Source: Paenarthrobacter histidinolovorans
GTDB lineage: Bacteria; Actinomycetota; Actinomycetes; Actinomycetales; Micrococcaceae
Assembly: GCF_014647595.1 (NCBI RefSeq)
Contig: NZ_BMPM01000006.1
Coordinates: 1 to 64,000 of the forward strand
DNA length: 64,000 nucleotides
Reading direction: 5' to 3'
The notes under the pieces are model-generated. The model saw only the letters and a program-made list of their open reading frames with translations. It searched no databases and had not been told where the DNA came from. Every line of letters begins with the position of its first letter. Position 1 is the stretch's first letter. Below are positions 16,680-26,005 of this stretch, in pieces. The position numbers and the translations under genes were made by a program.

Positions 16680-18146
16680 TCAGTCGCGTTTGAGGCTCCA
16701 GGTGGCGCCGTCCGCACCATCTTCGACGACGACGCCGGCAGCGGCGAGTGTGTCGCGGATCGCGTCGGAGGCAGCCCAGTCCCTGGCGGCCCTTGCGGCA
16801 GCACGGGCTTCGAGCTGCGCGTCCACGAGGACCTTCAGCGCCGCATGCTCCCGGCCTTGCACGGCTTCGGGCTGCTTCACAGCATCGAGCCCCAGCACCT
16901 CGGTCATGGACAGCACGCTGTAGAGGGCTGCCTTGGCAGCGTCCAGATCACCGGATGCGAGGGCTGTGTTGCCCGCGCGGACGGTTTCGTGCAGCACGCC
17001 GAGGGCCTGCGGAACGTTGAGGTCGTCGTCCATGGCAGCAGTAAACGCCGCCGGCATGTTGGCCTGGGGCGCCACGTCCGCGCCGGACCTGCCGGGGACT
17101 TTGGCTGATGCTTTTGAAATGAACCCGTCAATACGTTCGACGGCGGCCGCGGCCTCCTGCAGCGACGTGGGACGGTAGTCGAGCACGGAGCGGTAGTGGG
17201 CCTGGCCGAGGTAATAGCGGACCACGCGGGGTGAGGCGAGGTCGAGCATCTCGGCGGGGCTCACGGTGTTTCCGATGGACTTGGACATTTTTTCGCCCTC
17301 GTACGTGACCATGCCGTTGTGCATCCAGAAGTTGGCGAATTCGTCGCCGGCGGCCTGCGATTGGGCCATCTCGTTCTCGTGGTGCGGGAATCGGAGGTCC
17401 AGTCCCCCGCCGTGGATGTCAAAGCGCGCGCCAAGGTATTTGGTGACCATAGCGGAGCACTCGAGGTGCCAGCCGGGACGACCTGCACCCCAGGGTGATG
17501 CCCAACTCGCGGACTCCGGTTCGCCTTCCTTGTAGCCCTTCCACAGCGCGAAGTCGCGGGGGTCGCGCTTCCTGCTGACGAACTGGGCTTCGACGTCGGG
17601 CGCACCCTGCATGTCGTCGATGTTCTGCCGTGTCAGGGAGCCGTATTTGCTCCACGAGCGCACGTCGAAGTAGACATCGCCCGAATTGTCCGGCGCGGGG
17701 TAGGCGTGGCCGCGGTCGATGAGACGCTGGATGAGGGCGTGCATTTCCGGGATGTGCCCGGTGGCACGCGGCTCGTAGGTGGGGCTCTGGACGCCAAGGG
17801 ATTCGTAGGCGTTCTCAAATTCCTGCTCGTAGCGGTAGGCCAGGGCCCACCATTCTTCGTTCTGCCGCGCGGAGGGTTCGGCGTCCCAGTCGGGTCCGAA
17901 CGATTGGGCGGACTTGGCCAGGATCTTGTCGTCAATGTCCGTGACGTTGCGCACCACAGTGACGCGGAGGCCGCGGAATTCGAGCCAGCGGGTCAGCTGA
18001 TCGAAGGCAATCGCGGACCTCACGTGGCCCACGTGGGGCATTCCCTGAACGGTGGCCCCGCAGTAGTACACGCTGGCCTTGCCGTCTTCGAGGGGAACGA
18101 AGTCGCGGACTTCGGCGGAAGCGGTGTCATAAAAGCGCAGGGTCAC
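16680..18146 (-). CDS. cysS: cysteinyl-tRNA synthetase
   Basis: A class I synthetase of 488 residues charging tRNA-Cys. Visible are the first zinc ligand C29 in YYCGATVQG, the HIGH-type motif as PHVGHVRS, the remaining zinc site in HLECSAMV and FPHHENEMAQ, and the KMSKS loop in EGEKMSKSIGNTV, followed by the helical anticodon-binding region. Length matches the family. It lies in a minus-strand run with the ispD/ispF genes upstream and rlmB downstream. Confidence 0.95.
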   Translation of the reverse strand: MTLRFYDTASAEVRDFVPLEDGKASVYYCGATVQGMPHVGHVRSAIAFDQLTRWLEFRGLRVTVVRNVTDIDDKILAKSAQSFGPDWDAEPSARQNEEWWALAYRYEQEFENAYESLGVQSPTYEPRATGHIPEMHALIQRLIDRGHAYPAPDNSGDVYFDVRSWSKYGSLTRQNIDDMQGAPDVEAQFVSRKRDPRDFALWKGYKEGEPESASWASPWGAGRPGWHLECSAMVTKYLGARFDIHGGGLDLRFPHHENEMAQSQAAGDEFANFWMHNGMVTYEGEKMSKSIGNTVSPAEMLDLASPRVVRYYLGQAHYRSVLDYRPTSLQEAAAAVERIDGFISKASAKVPGRSGADVAPQANMPAAFTAAMDDDLNVPQALGVLHETVRAGNTALASGDLDAAKAALYSVLSMTEVLGLDAVKQPEAVQGREHAALKVLVDAQLEARAAARAARDWAASDAIRDTLAAAGVVVEDGADGATWSLKRD

Positions 18147-18181
18147 CGCTCCAGATTAGCCGATGACGCGGCGTGACCTGC

Positions 18182-18538
18182 CTACTTGCAGTATTCGCCG
18201 ATCTTATTGAACTGGACCTTGAGTTTTTCCTGCTGCTCCTGTGTGGCTGCACCCAGCGACGACGCAGCAGCCTTGTCCATGATCGCGGCCATTTCTTTGA
18301 TGGGATCGCCGATTTCCGGGGCCACCTTCTCCGCGATCCCGTGATAGTGCTCCGCAAGCTGCTTCGACTGCTGTTGCTGGTTCCCGTCCGGTTTGAAGGC
18401 ATCGTTGTTGAGGAAATCGCAACTGGCTTTCACGTCCATCTTCGGTGTCCCGGCACAACCGCCCAGAAGGAGGGCGGCCGCCAGGGCGGCGGGCAACACC
18501 ACGGCGGAACGCACGACGCCGGCACGTGGCTTACGCAT
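18182..18538 (-). CDS. small lipoprotein of unknown function
   Basis: A 118-residue predicted lipoprotein with basic N-terminus [11 protein letters not shown], a hydrophobic stretch and lipobox LLGGC (lipidated Cys about 28). The mature part is hydrophilic and helical with two further cysteines (ASCDFL and the final EYCK), possibly a disulfide. ATG 18538 overlaps the ispF stop by eight bases and has AAAGGTG upstream, so it is translationally linked to ispF; a longer frame from 18808 inside ispF is rejected. I do not recognise its function. Confidence 0.7.
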   Translation of the reverse strand: MRKPRAGVVRSAVVLPAALAAALLLGGCAGTPKMDVKASCDFLNNDAFKPDGNQQQQSKQLAEHYHGIAEKVAPEIGDPIKEMAAIMDKAAASSLGAATQEQQEKLKVQFNKIGEYCK

Positions 18539-19073
18539 GGGGCGCACCTTTCGCTGGACCCGGGTGGGAGGAAGCTGCAACCGGGTAGACCAAGGCAGTG
18601 GCCACAGCCGAAATGCCCTCTCCACGTCCGGTGAAGCCCAATCCATCGCTGGTGGTTGCCGTGACGGTGACGGGAGCATTTGCTGCCTCGGAGAGAACGC
18701 GTTGGGACTCTTCCCGACGAGGTGCGAACTTGGGACGGTTCGCCACGAATTGAACGGCAACGTTGCCGATCTCGAAGCCTGCAGCACGGACGATCCTTGC
18801 GGCCTCACCGAGGAGTTTCACGCCTGACGCGCCGGCGTACTCAGGGCGGTCCGTACCGAAGTGGGTGCCGAGATCCCCGATACCGCACGCGGAGAAGAGC
18901 GCATCAGCGGCCGCATGGGCGACGCAATCGCCGTCGGAATGGCCGGAGAGTCCTTGTTCGCCTTCCCAGAAGAGGCCACCCAACCAAAGCGGCTGCGGGT
19001 CGTCTTCGGGCGCGAATGCATGGACGTCCATCCCGATGCCGGTCCTCGGCAGGATCATGTTTTCCAGGGCCAC
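18531..19073 (-). CDS. ispF: 2-C-methyl-D-erythritol 2,4-cyclodiphosphate synthase
   Basis: IspF forms the cyclic diphosphate in the MEP isoprenoid pathway. It has the metal site GIGMDVHAF, the [21 protein letters not shown] region and the C-terminal [15 protein letters not shown] signature. The start is chosen as GTG 19073, overlapping the ispD stop as TAGTG; ATG 19058 (MILPRTG) is an equally good alternative. IspD and IspF run consecutively, which fits coupled expression of the third and fifth MEP-pathway enzymes. Confidence 0.93.
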   Translation of the reverse strand: MALENMILPRTGIGMDVHAFAPEDDPQPLWLGGLFWEGEQGLSGHSDGDCVAHAAADALFSACGIGDLGTHFGTDRPEYAGASGVKLLGEAARIVRAAGFEIGNVAVQFVANRPKFAPRREESQRVLSEAANAPVTVTATTSDGLGFTGRGEGISAVATALVYPVAASSHPGPAKGAPHA

Positions 19074-19855
19074 TATCCTTCCACCCAACGAATCCCCAGG
19101 GGACCCTCAAGGAGGCCCTCGGCGATGATGAGGTCCAGCGGCGTAGTGATCTTGAGGGATTGGCTTGCCCCGCGGACAGCGTGGACGGGAACACCGAGGA
19201 GTTCCACCAGCATGGCGTCGTCGGTCACGGCCGCAGCTTGCTTGTCATCAAAGAGCCCGGCAGCCTGGTGTGCCCGGCGCAGGGTGGCCAGCTCGAAACC
19301 CTGGGGGGTCTGGACAGCGCGGAGCTGTTCGCGGGGTGCTGTGCCGGTGACGACCTCGGGGGCTATGGAGGCGTCCGGACCATCCGTTTCTGCGACGGTC
19401 TTGATGGTGTCCACCACGGGCATTGCGGGAATGACCGCCTTGGCTCCGGATGACAACGCATCGGCAACGCGCTGGAAGACCCGTTCAGGGGTGAGCGCTC
19501 TGGCGGCGTCGTGAACGAGGACGAATTCCGTGCCGTCTTCCAAAGCAGCCAAGGCGGCGCGGACGGAATCCGCGCGGGATGACCCGCCGTCGACGACTGT
19601 GACCTCAGGGCCACCATCCACCAAGTCAACTGTGAAATCGGCGATCAATTCGCGCAGGGTGGTGTCTCCCCTGGGCACGGCTACGCAGATCTGGCGTGCG
19701 ACGTCGGACGCAACAACTCCGCGCAGGGCGTGCATCAGGATGGTCTCGCCGCCCAGCGGTACCTGGGCTTTGGGCATGCCGTAGCCGAGTCGCTCACCGG
19801 AGCCGGCGGCAACCACGATCACGGCCGTGACGGCGCGCTTGGAAGGAATACTCAT
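19073..19855 (-). CDS. ispD: 2-C-methyl-D-erythritol 4-phosphate cytidylyltransferase
   Basis: IspD transfers CMP to MEP. The N-terminal nucleotide-binding signature is [23 protein letters not shown], and the family segments [20 protein letters not shown] and [10 protein letters not shown] follow. ATG 19855 gives 260 residues starting [14 protein letters not shown]; frames beginning at 19879 or 19927 add sequence that overlaps the upstream carD terminator, so I rejected them. It starts a unit with ispF and the lipoprotein gene. Confidence 0.93.
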   Translation of the reverse strand: MSIPSKRAVTAVIVVAAGSGERLGYGMPKAQVPLGGETILMHALRGVVASDVARQICVAVPRGDTTLRELIADFTVDLVDGGPEVTVVDGGSSRADSVRAALAALEDGTEFVLVHDAARALTPERVFQRVADALSSGAKAVIPAMPVVDTIKTVAETDGPDASIAPEVVTGTAPREQLRAVQTPQGFELATLRRAHQAAGLFDDKQAAAVTDDAMLVELLGVPVHAVRGASQSLKITTPLDLIIAEGLLEGPLGIRWVEG

Positions 19856-19895
19856 GGTCACCAGAGTACTGCGGGCCATCAGGAGCGATTTATGG

Positions 19896-19931
19896 CAAAA
19901 AGAAACCCGGCGGCGCTTTCGCACCACCGGG
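19896..19931 (-). terminator. intrinsic terminator after carD
   Basis: On the minus strand a GC-rich stem (CCCGGTGGTGC with GCGCCGCCGGG, one bulge and G-T pairs) spans 19906-19931 and is followed by TTTCTTTTT. It lies just after the carD stop and separates carD from ispD. Confidence 0.75.
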
Positions 19932-19940
19932 GCTCAATTC

Positions 19941-20423
19941 TTAGGAAGCCAAGACCTCGTCAAGAACGCTTGCAGCCTTCTCTTCGTCCGTCTTCTCAGC
20001 CAGGGCCAGTTCTGAAATCAGAATCTGCCGTGCCTTGGCCAGCATTCGCTTTTCGCCTGCCGAAAGGCCGCGATCGTGATCGCGGCGCCAAAGATCGCGA
20101 ACGACCTCTGCCACCTTGATGACATCGCCGGAAGCAAGCTTCTCCAGGTTCGCCTTGTAACGACGTGACCAGTTGGTAGGCTCTTCAGTGAACTCGGCGC
20201 GGAGAACGTCAAAAACGTGCTCCAAGCCTTCTTTGCCCACTACGTCCCGGACCCCAACAAGGTCAACGTTCTCTGCTGGAACTTCAATGGTCAGATCACC
20301 CTGAGCCACCTTGAGCTTGAGATACATCTTCTCTTCGCCCTTGATGGTGCGCATCTTGATTTCCTCAATTTTTGCTGCACCGTGGTGAGGGTAAACTACT
20401 GTCTCGCCGACCTCAAAAACCAT
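19941..20423 (-). CDS. carD: CarD family RNA polymerase-binding regulator
   Basis: A 160-residue CarD. The N-terminal Tudor-like domain ([22 protein letters not shown]) binds the RNA polymerase beta subunit, and the C-terminal helical domain (from about residue 65, with [17 protein letters not shown] and the DNA-contacting Trp) stabilises open complexes, notably at rRNA promoters in mycobacteria. The ATG is preceded by GGGAAAGGGGAAAG. It is transcribed alone and ends at an intrinsic terminator. Confidence 0.93.
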   Translation of the reverse strand: MVFEVGETVVYPHHGAAKIEEIKMRTIKGEEKMYLKLKVAQGDLTIEVPAENVDLVGVRDVVGKEGLEHVFDVLRAEFTEEPTNWSRRYKANLEKLASGDVIKVAEVVRDLWRRDHDRGLSAGEKRMLAKARQILISELALAEKTDEEKAASVLDEVLAS

Positions 20424-20699
20424 GTGGACTTTCCCCTTTCCCGCAGATTAGTCTATCACGATTAAGGCATACGACTGGCACCCAAAGGCCTCCTCACCCG
20501 CGCCAATACAGGGAAACAGGCCCCAAACGGGTTCATCCAACCTCTTGACGTATTCGCCAAAAGATGCATCGGGCGTCCTGCGTGAGCGGCCGGACTTCTC
20601 CCGGCGCTCCGCCACAAAGCCCTCCCGAATCCTTGTTTTGGACCGTTTGCCGATAGGCTATGGCTGAAAAAGTTTCCAATGACTCTAGGAGTAGGTGTC

Positions 20700-21293
20700 G
20701 TGCGCATTTCTGCGATGAACACTGTCCAGCGCGGCAAGCTGGCAATTGCGGCCGCTGCAATCGGCGTCGGCCTTCTGTCCGTCACCGGCTGCGGCTTCGT
20801 CAACGCCCAGCAGACTTCGCACCAGTATTCGGCTTCGGACGGGGTCAAGGCCGACCTCGGCAAGCTGCAGCTGCGCAACATGCTGATTGTTGCTTCCGGC
20901 GAAAACCAGCCCGGCCGCGTCATCGGTGCGGTCTTCAACCAGTCGAACTCCGACGCCACGTTGTCGATCAGCGGCGCCAACGGCTCCCAGACCGAGGTCC
21001 CGGTCAAGGCCATGTCCGAGACGTACCTCAACGACTCCGCCGACCCCGCCATCCTCAGCAGCGCTGGAGTCATTCCCGGTGGACTGACTCCCGTGACGAT
21101 CCGCAGCGGTTCCGACTCCGCCACGATCAACGTCCCTGTGGTTGACGGCACGCTCCCCGAGTACGCCAAGTACCTCCCGAGCCCCAGCCCTTCGGCCAGC
21201 CCGAGCGGTTCGGCTACTCCTGGCGCCACGGGTACCGAGACCAGCCCGGCAACCCCGTCTGCTACCTCCACGAGCTCCGCAGCCGGCCACTAG
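20700..21293 (+). CDS. conserved actinobacterial lipoprotein
   Basis: A 197-residue lipoprotein of unknown function. The GTG start at 20700 has AGGAG eight bases upstream; a longer frame from 20679 is rejected because its start would overlap that ribosome site. The signal peptide ends with lipobox LSVTGC (Cys about 25), the middle is a beta-rich domain (about 45-160), and the last 35 residues are a Pro/Ser/Thr/Ala tail. It is convergent with regX3 and next to the phosphate-sensing genes, so a surface role in phosphate stress is possible but only inferred. Confidence 0.75.
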   Translation: MRISAMNTVQRGKLAIAAAAIGVGLLSVTGCGFVNAQQTSHQYSASDGVKADLGKLQLRNMLIVASGENQPGRVIGAVFNQSNSDATLSISGANGSQTEVPVKAMSETYLNDSADPAILSSAGVIPGGLTPVTIRSGSDSATINVPVVDGTLPEYAKYLPSPSPSASPSGSATPGATGTETSPATPSATSTSSAAGH

Positions 21294-21318
21294 GACCAGC
21301 GAGTTCCCCTGGACACAT

Positions 21319-21354
21319 AAAGGAAGGGTCCCGCCGCGGCGGGACCCTTCCTTT
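21319..21354. terminator. bidirectional terminator
   Basis: A perfect 36-bp palindrome: AAAGGAAGGGTCCCGCCG (21319-21336) followed directly by its reverse complement to 21354. The A and T runs at its ends suit termination in both directions between the convergent lipoprotein and regX3 genes. Confidence 0.9.
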
Positions 21355-21390
21355 CGTTGTGCGTACTTTTCGTTGTGGGTACTTTGCGCT

Positions 21391-22071
21391 TTACGGCTCG
21401 AACTTGTAGCCGAGGCCTCGCACGGTTACCAGGTAGCGCGGCGCTGATGGGTCAGGCTCGATCTTGCTGCGCAGGCGCTTCACGTGGACATCCAGGGTCT
21501 TGGTATCCCCCACGTAGTCCGAGCCCCACACGCGGTCGATAAGCTGTCCACGCGTCAGGACCCGGCCTGAGTTCCGCAGCAGCATTTCGAGCAGCTCAAA
21601 TTCCTTCAACGGCAGGGAAACCTGTTCGCCGTTGACACTGACCACGTGGCGTTCAATGTCCATCCGGACAGGACCGGCCTGCACCGTAGACGTGATGAGT
21701 TCCTCGGGCTCCCCCTGCCGGCGGAGAACCGCGCGGACACGGGCCACCAACTCACGGGAGGAATACGGCTTGGTGACGTAGTCGTCAGCACCGAGTTCCA
21801 GCCCCACAACCTTGTCGATCTCCGAGTCCTTGGCTGTCAGCATGATCACCGGGACACTGGAGCGTTGGCGCAGCTGGCGGCACACCTCTGTTCCCGGCGT
21901 CCCAGGCAACTGCAGGTCGAGGAGGACGAGGTCGGCACCGTTCCGGTCGAACTCCACCAGGGCATCGCTGCCGTTGTCCACTACCTCGACATCGAACCCC
22001 TCTTTGCCCAAAAGATAGGACAGAGGGTCGCTGAAGGACTCTTCGTCCTCCACTATCAAAATCCGGCTCAA
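21391..22071 (-). CDS. regX3: two-component response regulator, phosphate starvation
   Basis: A 226-residue OmpR/PhoB-type regulator. The receiver domain (1-120) has acidic pocket VEDEES, phosphoacceptor D52 in VLLDLQLPG and K in VTKPYS; a winged-helix DNA-binding domain follows (about 130-226, LDVHVKRLRSKIE). RegX3 activates phosphate-scavenging genes in mycobacteria. It starts at TTG 22071, overlapping the kinase stop as TTGA, with AAGGAG seven bases upstream. Pairing with senX3 and divergent phoU supports the phosphate role. Confidence 0.92.
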   Translation of the reverse strand: MSRILIVEDEESFSDPLSYLLGKEGFDVEVVDNGSDALVEFDRNGADLVLLDLQLPGTPGTEVCRQLRQRSSVPVIMLTAKDSEIDKVVGLELGADDYVTKPYSSRELVARVRAVLRRQGEPEELITSTVQAGPVRMDIERHVVSVNGEQVSLPLKEFELLEMLLRNSGRVLTRGQLIDRVWGSDYVGDTKTLDVHVKRLRSKIEPDPSAPRYLVTVRGLGYKFEP

Positions 22072-23360
22072 GCGCTGGCTCCTTGTTCTCGGGCGCCAGT
22101 GGCGCCCCCTTGGTGGTTCACGTGTTGGGGTTGCTGGGTAGCGTTTACCGGGTCGACGGCGGCCGCGGCCGTCGCGAGCCCCGGCGGGACCGCCGTCGTG
22201 GCAGCCGAAGGCGGGAGGCCGGCGTCGTCGTCCTGGCCTTCCATCTCGGGCAGGCGGATGGTGAAGGTGGAACCCTGGCCGGGCTGCGACCAGACGGTCA
22301 CTTCGCCACCGTGGTTGGAGACAACGTGCTTGACGATGCTGAGGCCAAGGCCGGTGCCGCCGGTGTGCCGCGACCGTGCGGCATCAACGCGGTAGAAGCG
22401 CTCAAACACCCGTTCCTGGTCCTCGGGCGTCAGCCCTTCGCCCTGATCCGTGACGGAGACGGCAACCACGCCTTCCCTGGTCCGGACACCCACGCCCACG
22501 CGGGTGTTTTCGGGCGAGTAGCGGATGGCGTTGTCGATCAGGTTGCGCAGGGCAGTGACCAGGAGGTCGCGGTCGCCGAACACCAGGGAATCCGAGTGTC
22601 CGCCCACCATGATCTGGATGTTCTTGCTCTCAGCCGGAAGCTGGGAACGGTCCACGGCCTCGGTGATCACCGTGTTGATGTCCACCGCATGGCCCTGCTG
22701 GGCGACATTGGCGCCCTGGAGCCGTGACAGTTCGATGATGTCCTGGACCAGCGCCGCCAGCCGGCCGGACTCCTTGTGCATGCGTTTAGCGAAGCGGCGC
22801 ACAGCTTCTTCGTCATCCGGCGATGCTTCCAGGGCCTCGGCCAGGAGGGAGATCGCCCCAACCGGGGTTTTGAGTTCGTGGGACACATTGGCCACGAAGT
22901 CGTTGCGGATCTCCTCGGTGCGGGTGATCTCGGTCCGGTCATCGGCCAGAAGAACGATATATTCCCAGCCGAGCATGGCTGCCCGGACCTGCACCACAAT
23001 GGTGCCTTTGCCGAGGGGACCGCGCGGGAGTTCGTATTGTTCCTCCAGGATCACGCCGTCGCGGCGGACCTTCGCGGTCATATCCAGGAGCTGCTTGTGC
23101 ACTACCGTGTGCCCGCGGACCAGCCCGTAGGCGTAGGCGGCGGGGCTGGCACGGACCACACCATCGATTGCGTCCACCACCACGAATGCACGCCCGACGA
23201 CGGCAAGGACTTCCGCTGCTCCCTCAGGGAGGAGGGGCTCGGCGACGTCCAGGTCCACGATGCTGCGCTGCCGTTCGCTGATCCTGAAAGCGAGCATGCC
23301 AAAGACGCCCAGCGACAAGCCAACGAGGCCTGCAATGACACCTATGAGCAACGGATCCAC
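22068..23360 (-). CDS. senX3: sensor histidine kinase, phosphate starvation
   Basis: A 430-residue membrane kinase. Residues 1-30 form one or two short membrane segments, a PAS-like domain follows (about 45-165), then the dimerisation helix with the phosphorylated His in NVSHELKTPVGAISLL, and an ATPase domain (NLIDNAIRYSPE, DQGEGLTPEDQERVFERFYR, GGTGLGLSIV). The last 50 residues are a low-complexity Ala/Pro/Gln tail. It is translationally coupled to regX3. Confidence 0.92.
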   Translation of the reverse strand: MDPLLIGVIAGLVGLSLGVFGMLAFRISERQRSIVDLDVAEPLLPEGAAEVLAVVGRAFVVVDAIDGVVRASPAAYAYGLVRGHTVVHKQLLDMTAKVRRDGVILEEQYELPRGPLGKGTIVVQVRAAMLGWEYIVLLADDRTEITRTEEIRNDFVANVSHELKTPVGAISLLAEALEASPDDEEAVRRFAKRMHKESGRLAALVQDIIELSRLQGANVAQQGHAVDINTVITEAVDRSQLPAESKNIQIMVGGHSDSLVFGDRDLLVTALRNLIDNAIRYSPENTRVGVGVRTREGVVAVSVTDQGEGLTPEDQERVFERFYRVDAARSRHTGGTGLGLSIVKHVVSNHGGEVTVWSQPGQGSTFTIRLPEMEGQDDDAGLPPSAATTAVPPGLATAAAAVDPVNATQQPQHVNHQGGATGAREQGASA

Positions 23361-23419
23361 GTGTCCAGCTTATGCTGTGGAATCAGGGCCGGGCATTGAT
23401 CCGGCGCCAAACGCCGACG

Positions 23420-23463
23420 GTTCAACTAACGTTCATCTAAAGGTGCCAAACAGTTCACGGGGC
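23420..23463. promoter_or_regulatory. PHO-box-like direct repeats between senX3 and phoU
   Basis: Four consecutive 11-base units start at 23420, 23431, 23442 and 23453. Units one and two are GTTCAACTAAC and GTTCATCTAAA, unit four begins GTTCAC, and unit three is degenerate. Eleven-base direct repeats with a GTTCA core are the form of PhoP/RegX3-type operators known from actinobacteria. The position between divergent senX3 and phoU suggests control of both by RegX3; this is not tested. Confidence 0.6.
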
Positions 23464-23550
23464 CCTGACACAGTTACTGGTTGGACTGCCAATGTTTTTG
23501 AAGTCCTTACCCTTCGCAGGGCCGAGGATTTCCAAGGAAAGGACGCCTTA

Positions 23551-24204
23551 GTGCGCAAGGTTTTTCAGGAGGAGCTCACCCAGGTAGGTGACGACCTCAT
23601 CGAGATCTCCAAGCTGGTTCACGAAGCTATCACGAAGGCCACGACGTCCTTCGAAGGCGCCGACGTGGATCTTGCACAGGATGTCATTGCGGCAGACGCC
23701 AGGATCGATTTCCTGCAGAACAGCCTGGACGAGCGCGCCATCGACATCCTGGCATTGCAGGGTCCCGTGGCCAGCGACCTCCGCATGATCGTGGGTTCGC
23801 TCCGTATGAGCGCTTCCCTGGAACGCATGGGCGACCTCGCCCGCCACGTGGCCCAGCTGGCGCGCCTGCGCTACCCGGCAACCGTGATTCCTGCTTCGCT
23901 GACCCAGACCTTCAAGGCCATGGCCCAGCACGACATCGACATCACCGCGAAGGTCATCGAGCTCCTGGAGACCCGCGATCTTGAGGTTGCCCGTGACATC
24001 CTCAAGATCAACATCGCCGTGGACGACCTCCACCTCAGCGTCTTCAAGGCCATCGCCTCACCCGAGTGGAGCGAAAACCCGGCCACCACCGTGGATGTTG
24101 CCCTGGCCAGCCGCTACTTCGAGCGCTTCGCCGACCACGGCGTCTCGGTTGCCCGCAAGGTCACCTACCTGGTGACGGGCGAATGGCAGCCTGAAGGCTT
24201 CTAG
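23551..24204 (+). CDS. phoU: phosphate transport system regulator PhoU
   Basis: A 217-residue PhoU made of two three-helix repeats (about 1-105 and 115-215), each with acidic metal-binding motifs such as ASLERMGDLARHVAQ and ASRYFERFADHGVSVARK. PhoU links the phosphate transporter to the SenX3/RegX3 pair and keeps the response off when phosphate is ample. I chose GTG 23551 (VRKVFQEEL), with AAAGGA upstream, over a 97-codon upstream extension that runs through the PHO-box region. Confidence 0.92.
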   Translation: MRKVFQEELTQVGDDLIEISKLVHEAITKATTSFEGADVDLAQDVIAADARIDFLQNSLDERAIDILALQGPVASDLRMIVGSLRMSASLERMGDLARHVAQLARLRYPATVIPASLTQTFKAMAQHDIDITAKVIELLETRDLEVARDILKINIAVDDLHLSVFKAIASPEWSENPATTVDVALASRYFERFADHGVSVARKVTYLVTGEWQPEGF

Positions 24205-24220
24205 CCCCACAGCATTAACG

Positions 24221-24261
24221 ACGACGGCGGCCGGTCACCTGAGGTGACCGGCCGCCGTCGT
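24221..24261. terminator. bidirectional terminator between phoU and gpmA
   Basis: The 20-base arms ACGACGGCGGCCGGTCACCT (24221-24240) and its reverse complement (24242-24261) form a near-perfect palindrome between convergent phoU and gpmA. Confidence 0.85.
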
Positions 24262-24265
24262 TTGC

Positions 24266-25012
24266 TTACTTTTTGCCCTGGTTCGCTACCGCGAGGATGG
24301 CCTCAGCAGCTGCGTCGGGATCCAGGTAGGTGCCACCGGGTTTGATGGGCTGGAAGTCCTCGTCCAGTTCGTAAACCAGCGGGATGCCCGTGGGGATGTT
24401 CAGGCCTGCGATGGCGTCGTCGCTGATGCCGTCCAGGTGCTTGACCAGGGCGCGCAGGGAATTACCGTGGGCGGTGACCAGAACGGTCTTGCCGGCTTTG
24501 AGGTCTTCCTTGATGTCCGACTCCCAGTAAGGGAGCAGACGGACCAGGACGTCCTTGAGGCACTCGGTGCGCGGCAGGGCGTCGCCCAGGTCCTTGTAAC
24601 GGACATCGTGCGCCTGGGAGAACTCGCTGTCGTCGGACAGGGCCGGCGGCGGGGTGTCGTAGCTGCGGCGCCATTCCATGAACTGCTCTTCGCCGAACTC
24701 GGCAAGGGTCTGGGCCTTGTCCTTGCCCTGTAACGCGCCGTAGTGGCGTTCGTTGAGGCGCCAGTCGCGCTTGACGGGGATCCAGCCGCGGTCCGCCTTG
24801 TCCAAAGCCATGTTGGCCGTGTTGATGGCGCGCTTCAGGAGGGAGGTGTAGAGGATGTCCGGGAGGATGTTGTTCTCTACCAGGAGCTCCCCGCCGCGTA
24901 CTGCTTCTTTGCGGCCTTGGTCGTTCAGGTCAACGTCCACCCAACCGGTGAACAGGTTCTTGGCGTTCCATTCGCTGTGGCCATGGCGCAGCAGAATCAG
25001 CTTGTAAGTCAT
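24266..25012 (-). CDS. gpmA: 2,3-bisphosphoglycerate-dependent phosphoglycerate mutase
   Basis: A glycolytic enzyme of 248 residues interconverting 3- and 2-phosphoglycerate. The phosphohistidine motif [12 protein letters not shown] lies at 5-16, the second His is in [17 protein letters not shown], and the specificity helices [13 protein letters not shown] are intact. ATG 25012 follows TAGGATGAAAACC. The frame stays open for a further 150 codons upstream, but that extension overlaps the divergent gene and has no family match, so I rejected it. Confidence 0.94.
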   Translation of the reverse strand: MTYKLILLRHGHSEWNAKNLFTGWVDVDLNDQGRKEAVRGGELLVENNILPDILYTSLLKRAINTANMALDKADRGWIPVKRDWRLNERHYGALQGKDKAQTLAEFGEEQFMEWRRSYDTPPPALSDDSEFSQAHDVRYKDLGDALPRTECLKDVLVRLLPYWESDIKEDLKAGKTVLVTAHGNSLRALVKHLDGISDDAIAGLNIPTGIPLVYELDEDFQPIKPGGTYLDPDAAAEAILAVANQGKK

Positions 25013-25073
25013 GGTTTTCATCCTAGCCGAGGGCTCCGGTGCCTCGCCCCGCGTTGCAGGATAAAGTGGGGCC

Positions 25074-25913
25074 GTGGTGCAAAAGGCGGAACGGGTGGGC
25101 TCTCCCCGCAGTCGGGGCGGCAACCCGCTACGCAAACCGATCGGCAATATTACCCGTGGCACCACCAACCCCAACCGGATGCGGCGGCTGGACCGCTGGC
25201 TGGCCGGCCCCCAGGCCTGGAGGCTGCGCACCGCCGTCGAGCCTTTGGTAGTGGACCTTGGGTATGGCGCCTCGCCGGCCACCGCCGTTGAACTTTTCGA
25301 ACGGCTGCAGGCCGTCCGCCCGGACGTACAGGTCCGCGGAATCGAGATTGAGCCGGAGCGTGTCCGCACCGCCAAGGCGTTGGAAAGGCCAGGGCTGAGC
25401 TTCTCGGTGGGCGGCTTCGAGGTACCGGTCCCGGGCAATCCCGTACTGGTCCGGGCATTCAATGTGCTCCGTCAGTATGAGGAGCAGGACGTGCCCGCAA
25501 TCTGGTCCCTGGTGCAGTCCCGGCTGGCGCCGAACGGACTCTTCATTGACGGCACCTGCGACGAAATAGGCCGGCGCGTCACGTGGGTGGCCCTGGATCC
25601 GGAACGTCCGCTGAGCCTGAGTTTTTCTGTCCGGTTCGGAAGTTTCGAGCTGCCGTCCGAGGTTGCCGAGCGGCTGCCCAAGGCACTCATTCACCGCAAT
25701 GTGCCGGGAGAGCCGATCCACGCGTTCCTGCAGGCAATGGACAAGGCCTGGCTGGAGGCGGCGCCGTTGGCGTCGTTCGGCAACAGGCAGCGCTGGACAG
25801 GAATGTGCCGTTCACTGCGCGACGCCGGGTGGCCGCTTCAGGATGGACCCTCGCGGTGGCGTCTTGGTGAAGTGACGGTGGCGTGGGACGCTGTAGCGCC
25901 CGGACACCGCTGA
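25074..25913 (+). CDS. class I SAM-dependent methyltransferase-like protein
   Basis: A 279-residue protein with a basic N-terminus ([20 protein letters not shown]) and a Rossmann-like fold starting [16 protein letters not shown], which resembles SAM motif I, followed by [15 protein letters not shown], the usual acidic strand-2 position. The target is unknown. Start codons GTG 25074 and GTG 25077 are adjacent; no clear ribosome site is present, so the transcript could be leaderless. It is divergent from gpmA. Confidence 0.65.
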   Translation: MVQKAERVGSPRSRGGNPLRKPIGNITRGTTNPNRMRRLDRWLAGPQAWRLRTAVEPLVVDLGYGASPATAVELFERLQAVRPDVQVRGIEIEPERVRTAKALERPGLSFSVGGFEVPVPGNPVLVRAFNVLRQYEEQDVPAIWSLVQSRLAPNGLFIDGTCDEIGRRVTWVALDPERPLSLSFSVRFGSFELPSEVAERLPKALIHRNVPGEPIHAFLQAMDKAWLEAAPLASFGNRQRWTGMCRSLRDAGWPLQDGPSRWRLGEVTVAWDAVAPGHR

Positions 25914-25929
25914 TAACGCGGCGGCGGGG

Positions 25930-26005
25930 TCTACCAGGGTCTGTACGGTTTACCCGGGTCCTTAGCGTTTACCAGGGTCCGTACGGTTTACCAGGGTCCG
26001 TACGG
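25930..26005. repeat. four tandem 19-bp repeats at the end of the DUF2516 gene
   Basis: Four units of 19 bases run from 25930, 25949, 25968 and 25987. The last two are identical (TTTACCAGGGTCCGTACGG); the first two differ at a few bases. The unit nearest the gene contains the codons TAC GGA CCC TGG TAA that end the DUF2516 protein on the minus strand, so the array looks like duplications of that 3' end. Confidence 0.9.

Noticed and set aside
25013..25462. 150-residue N-terminal extension of phosphoglycerate mutase
   Set aside because: The family starts at [12 protein letters not shown]; the extension overlaps the divergent methyltransferase-like gene.
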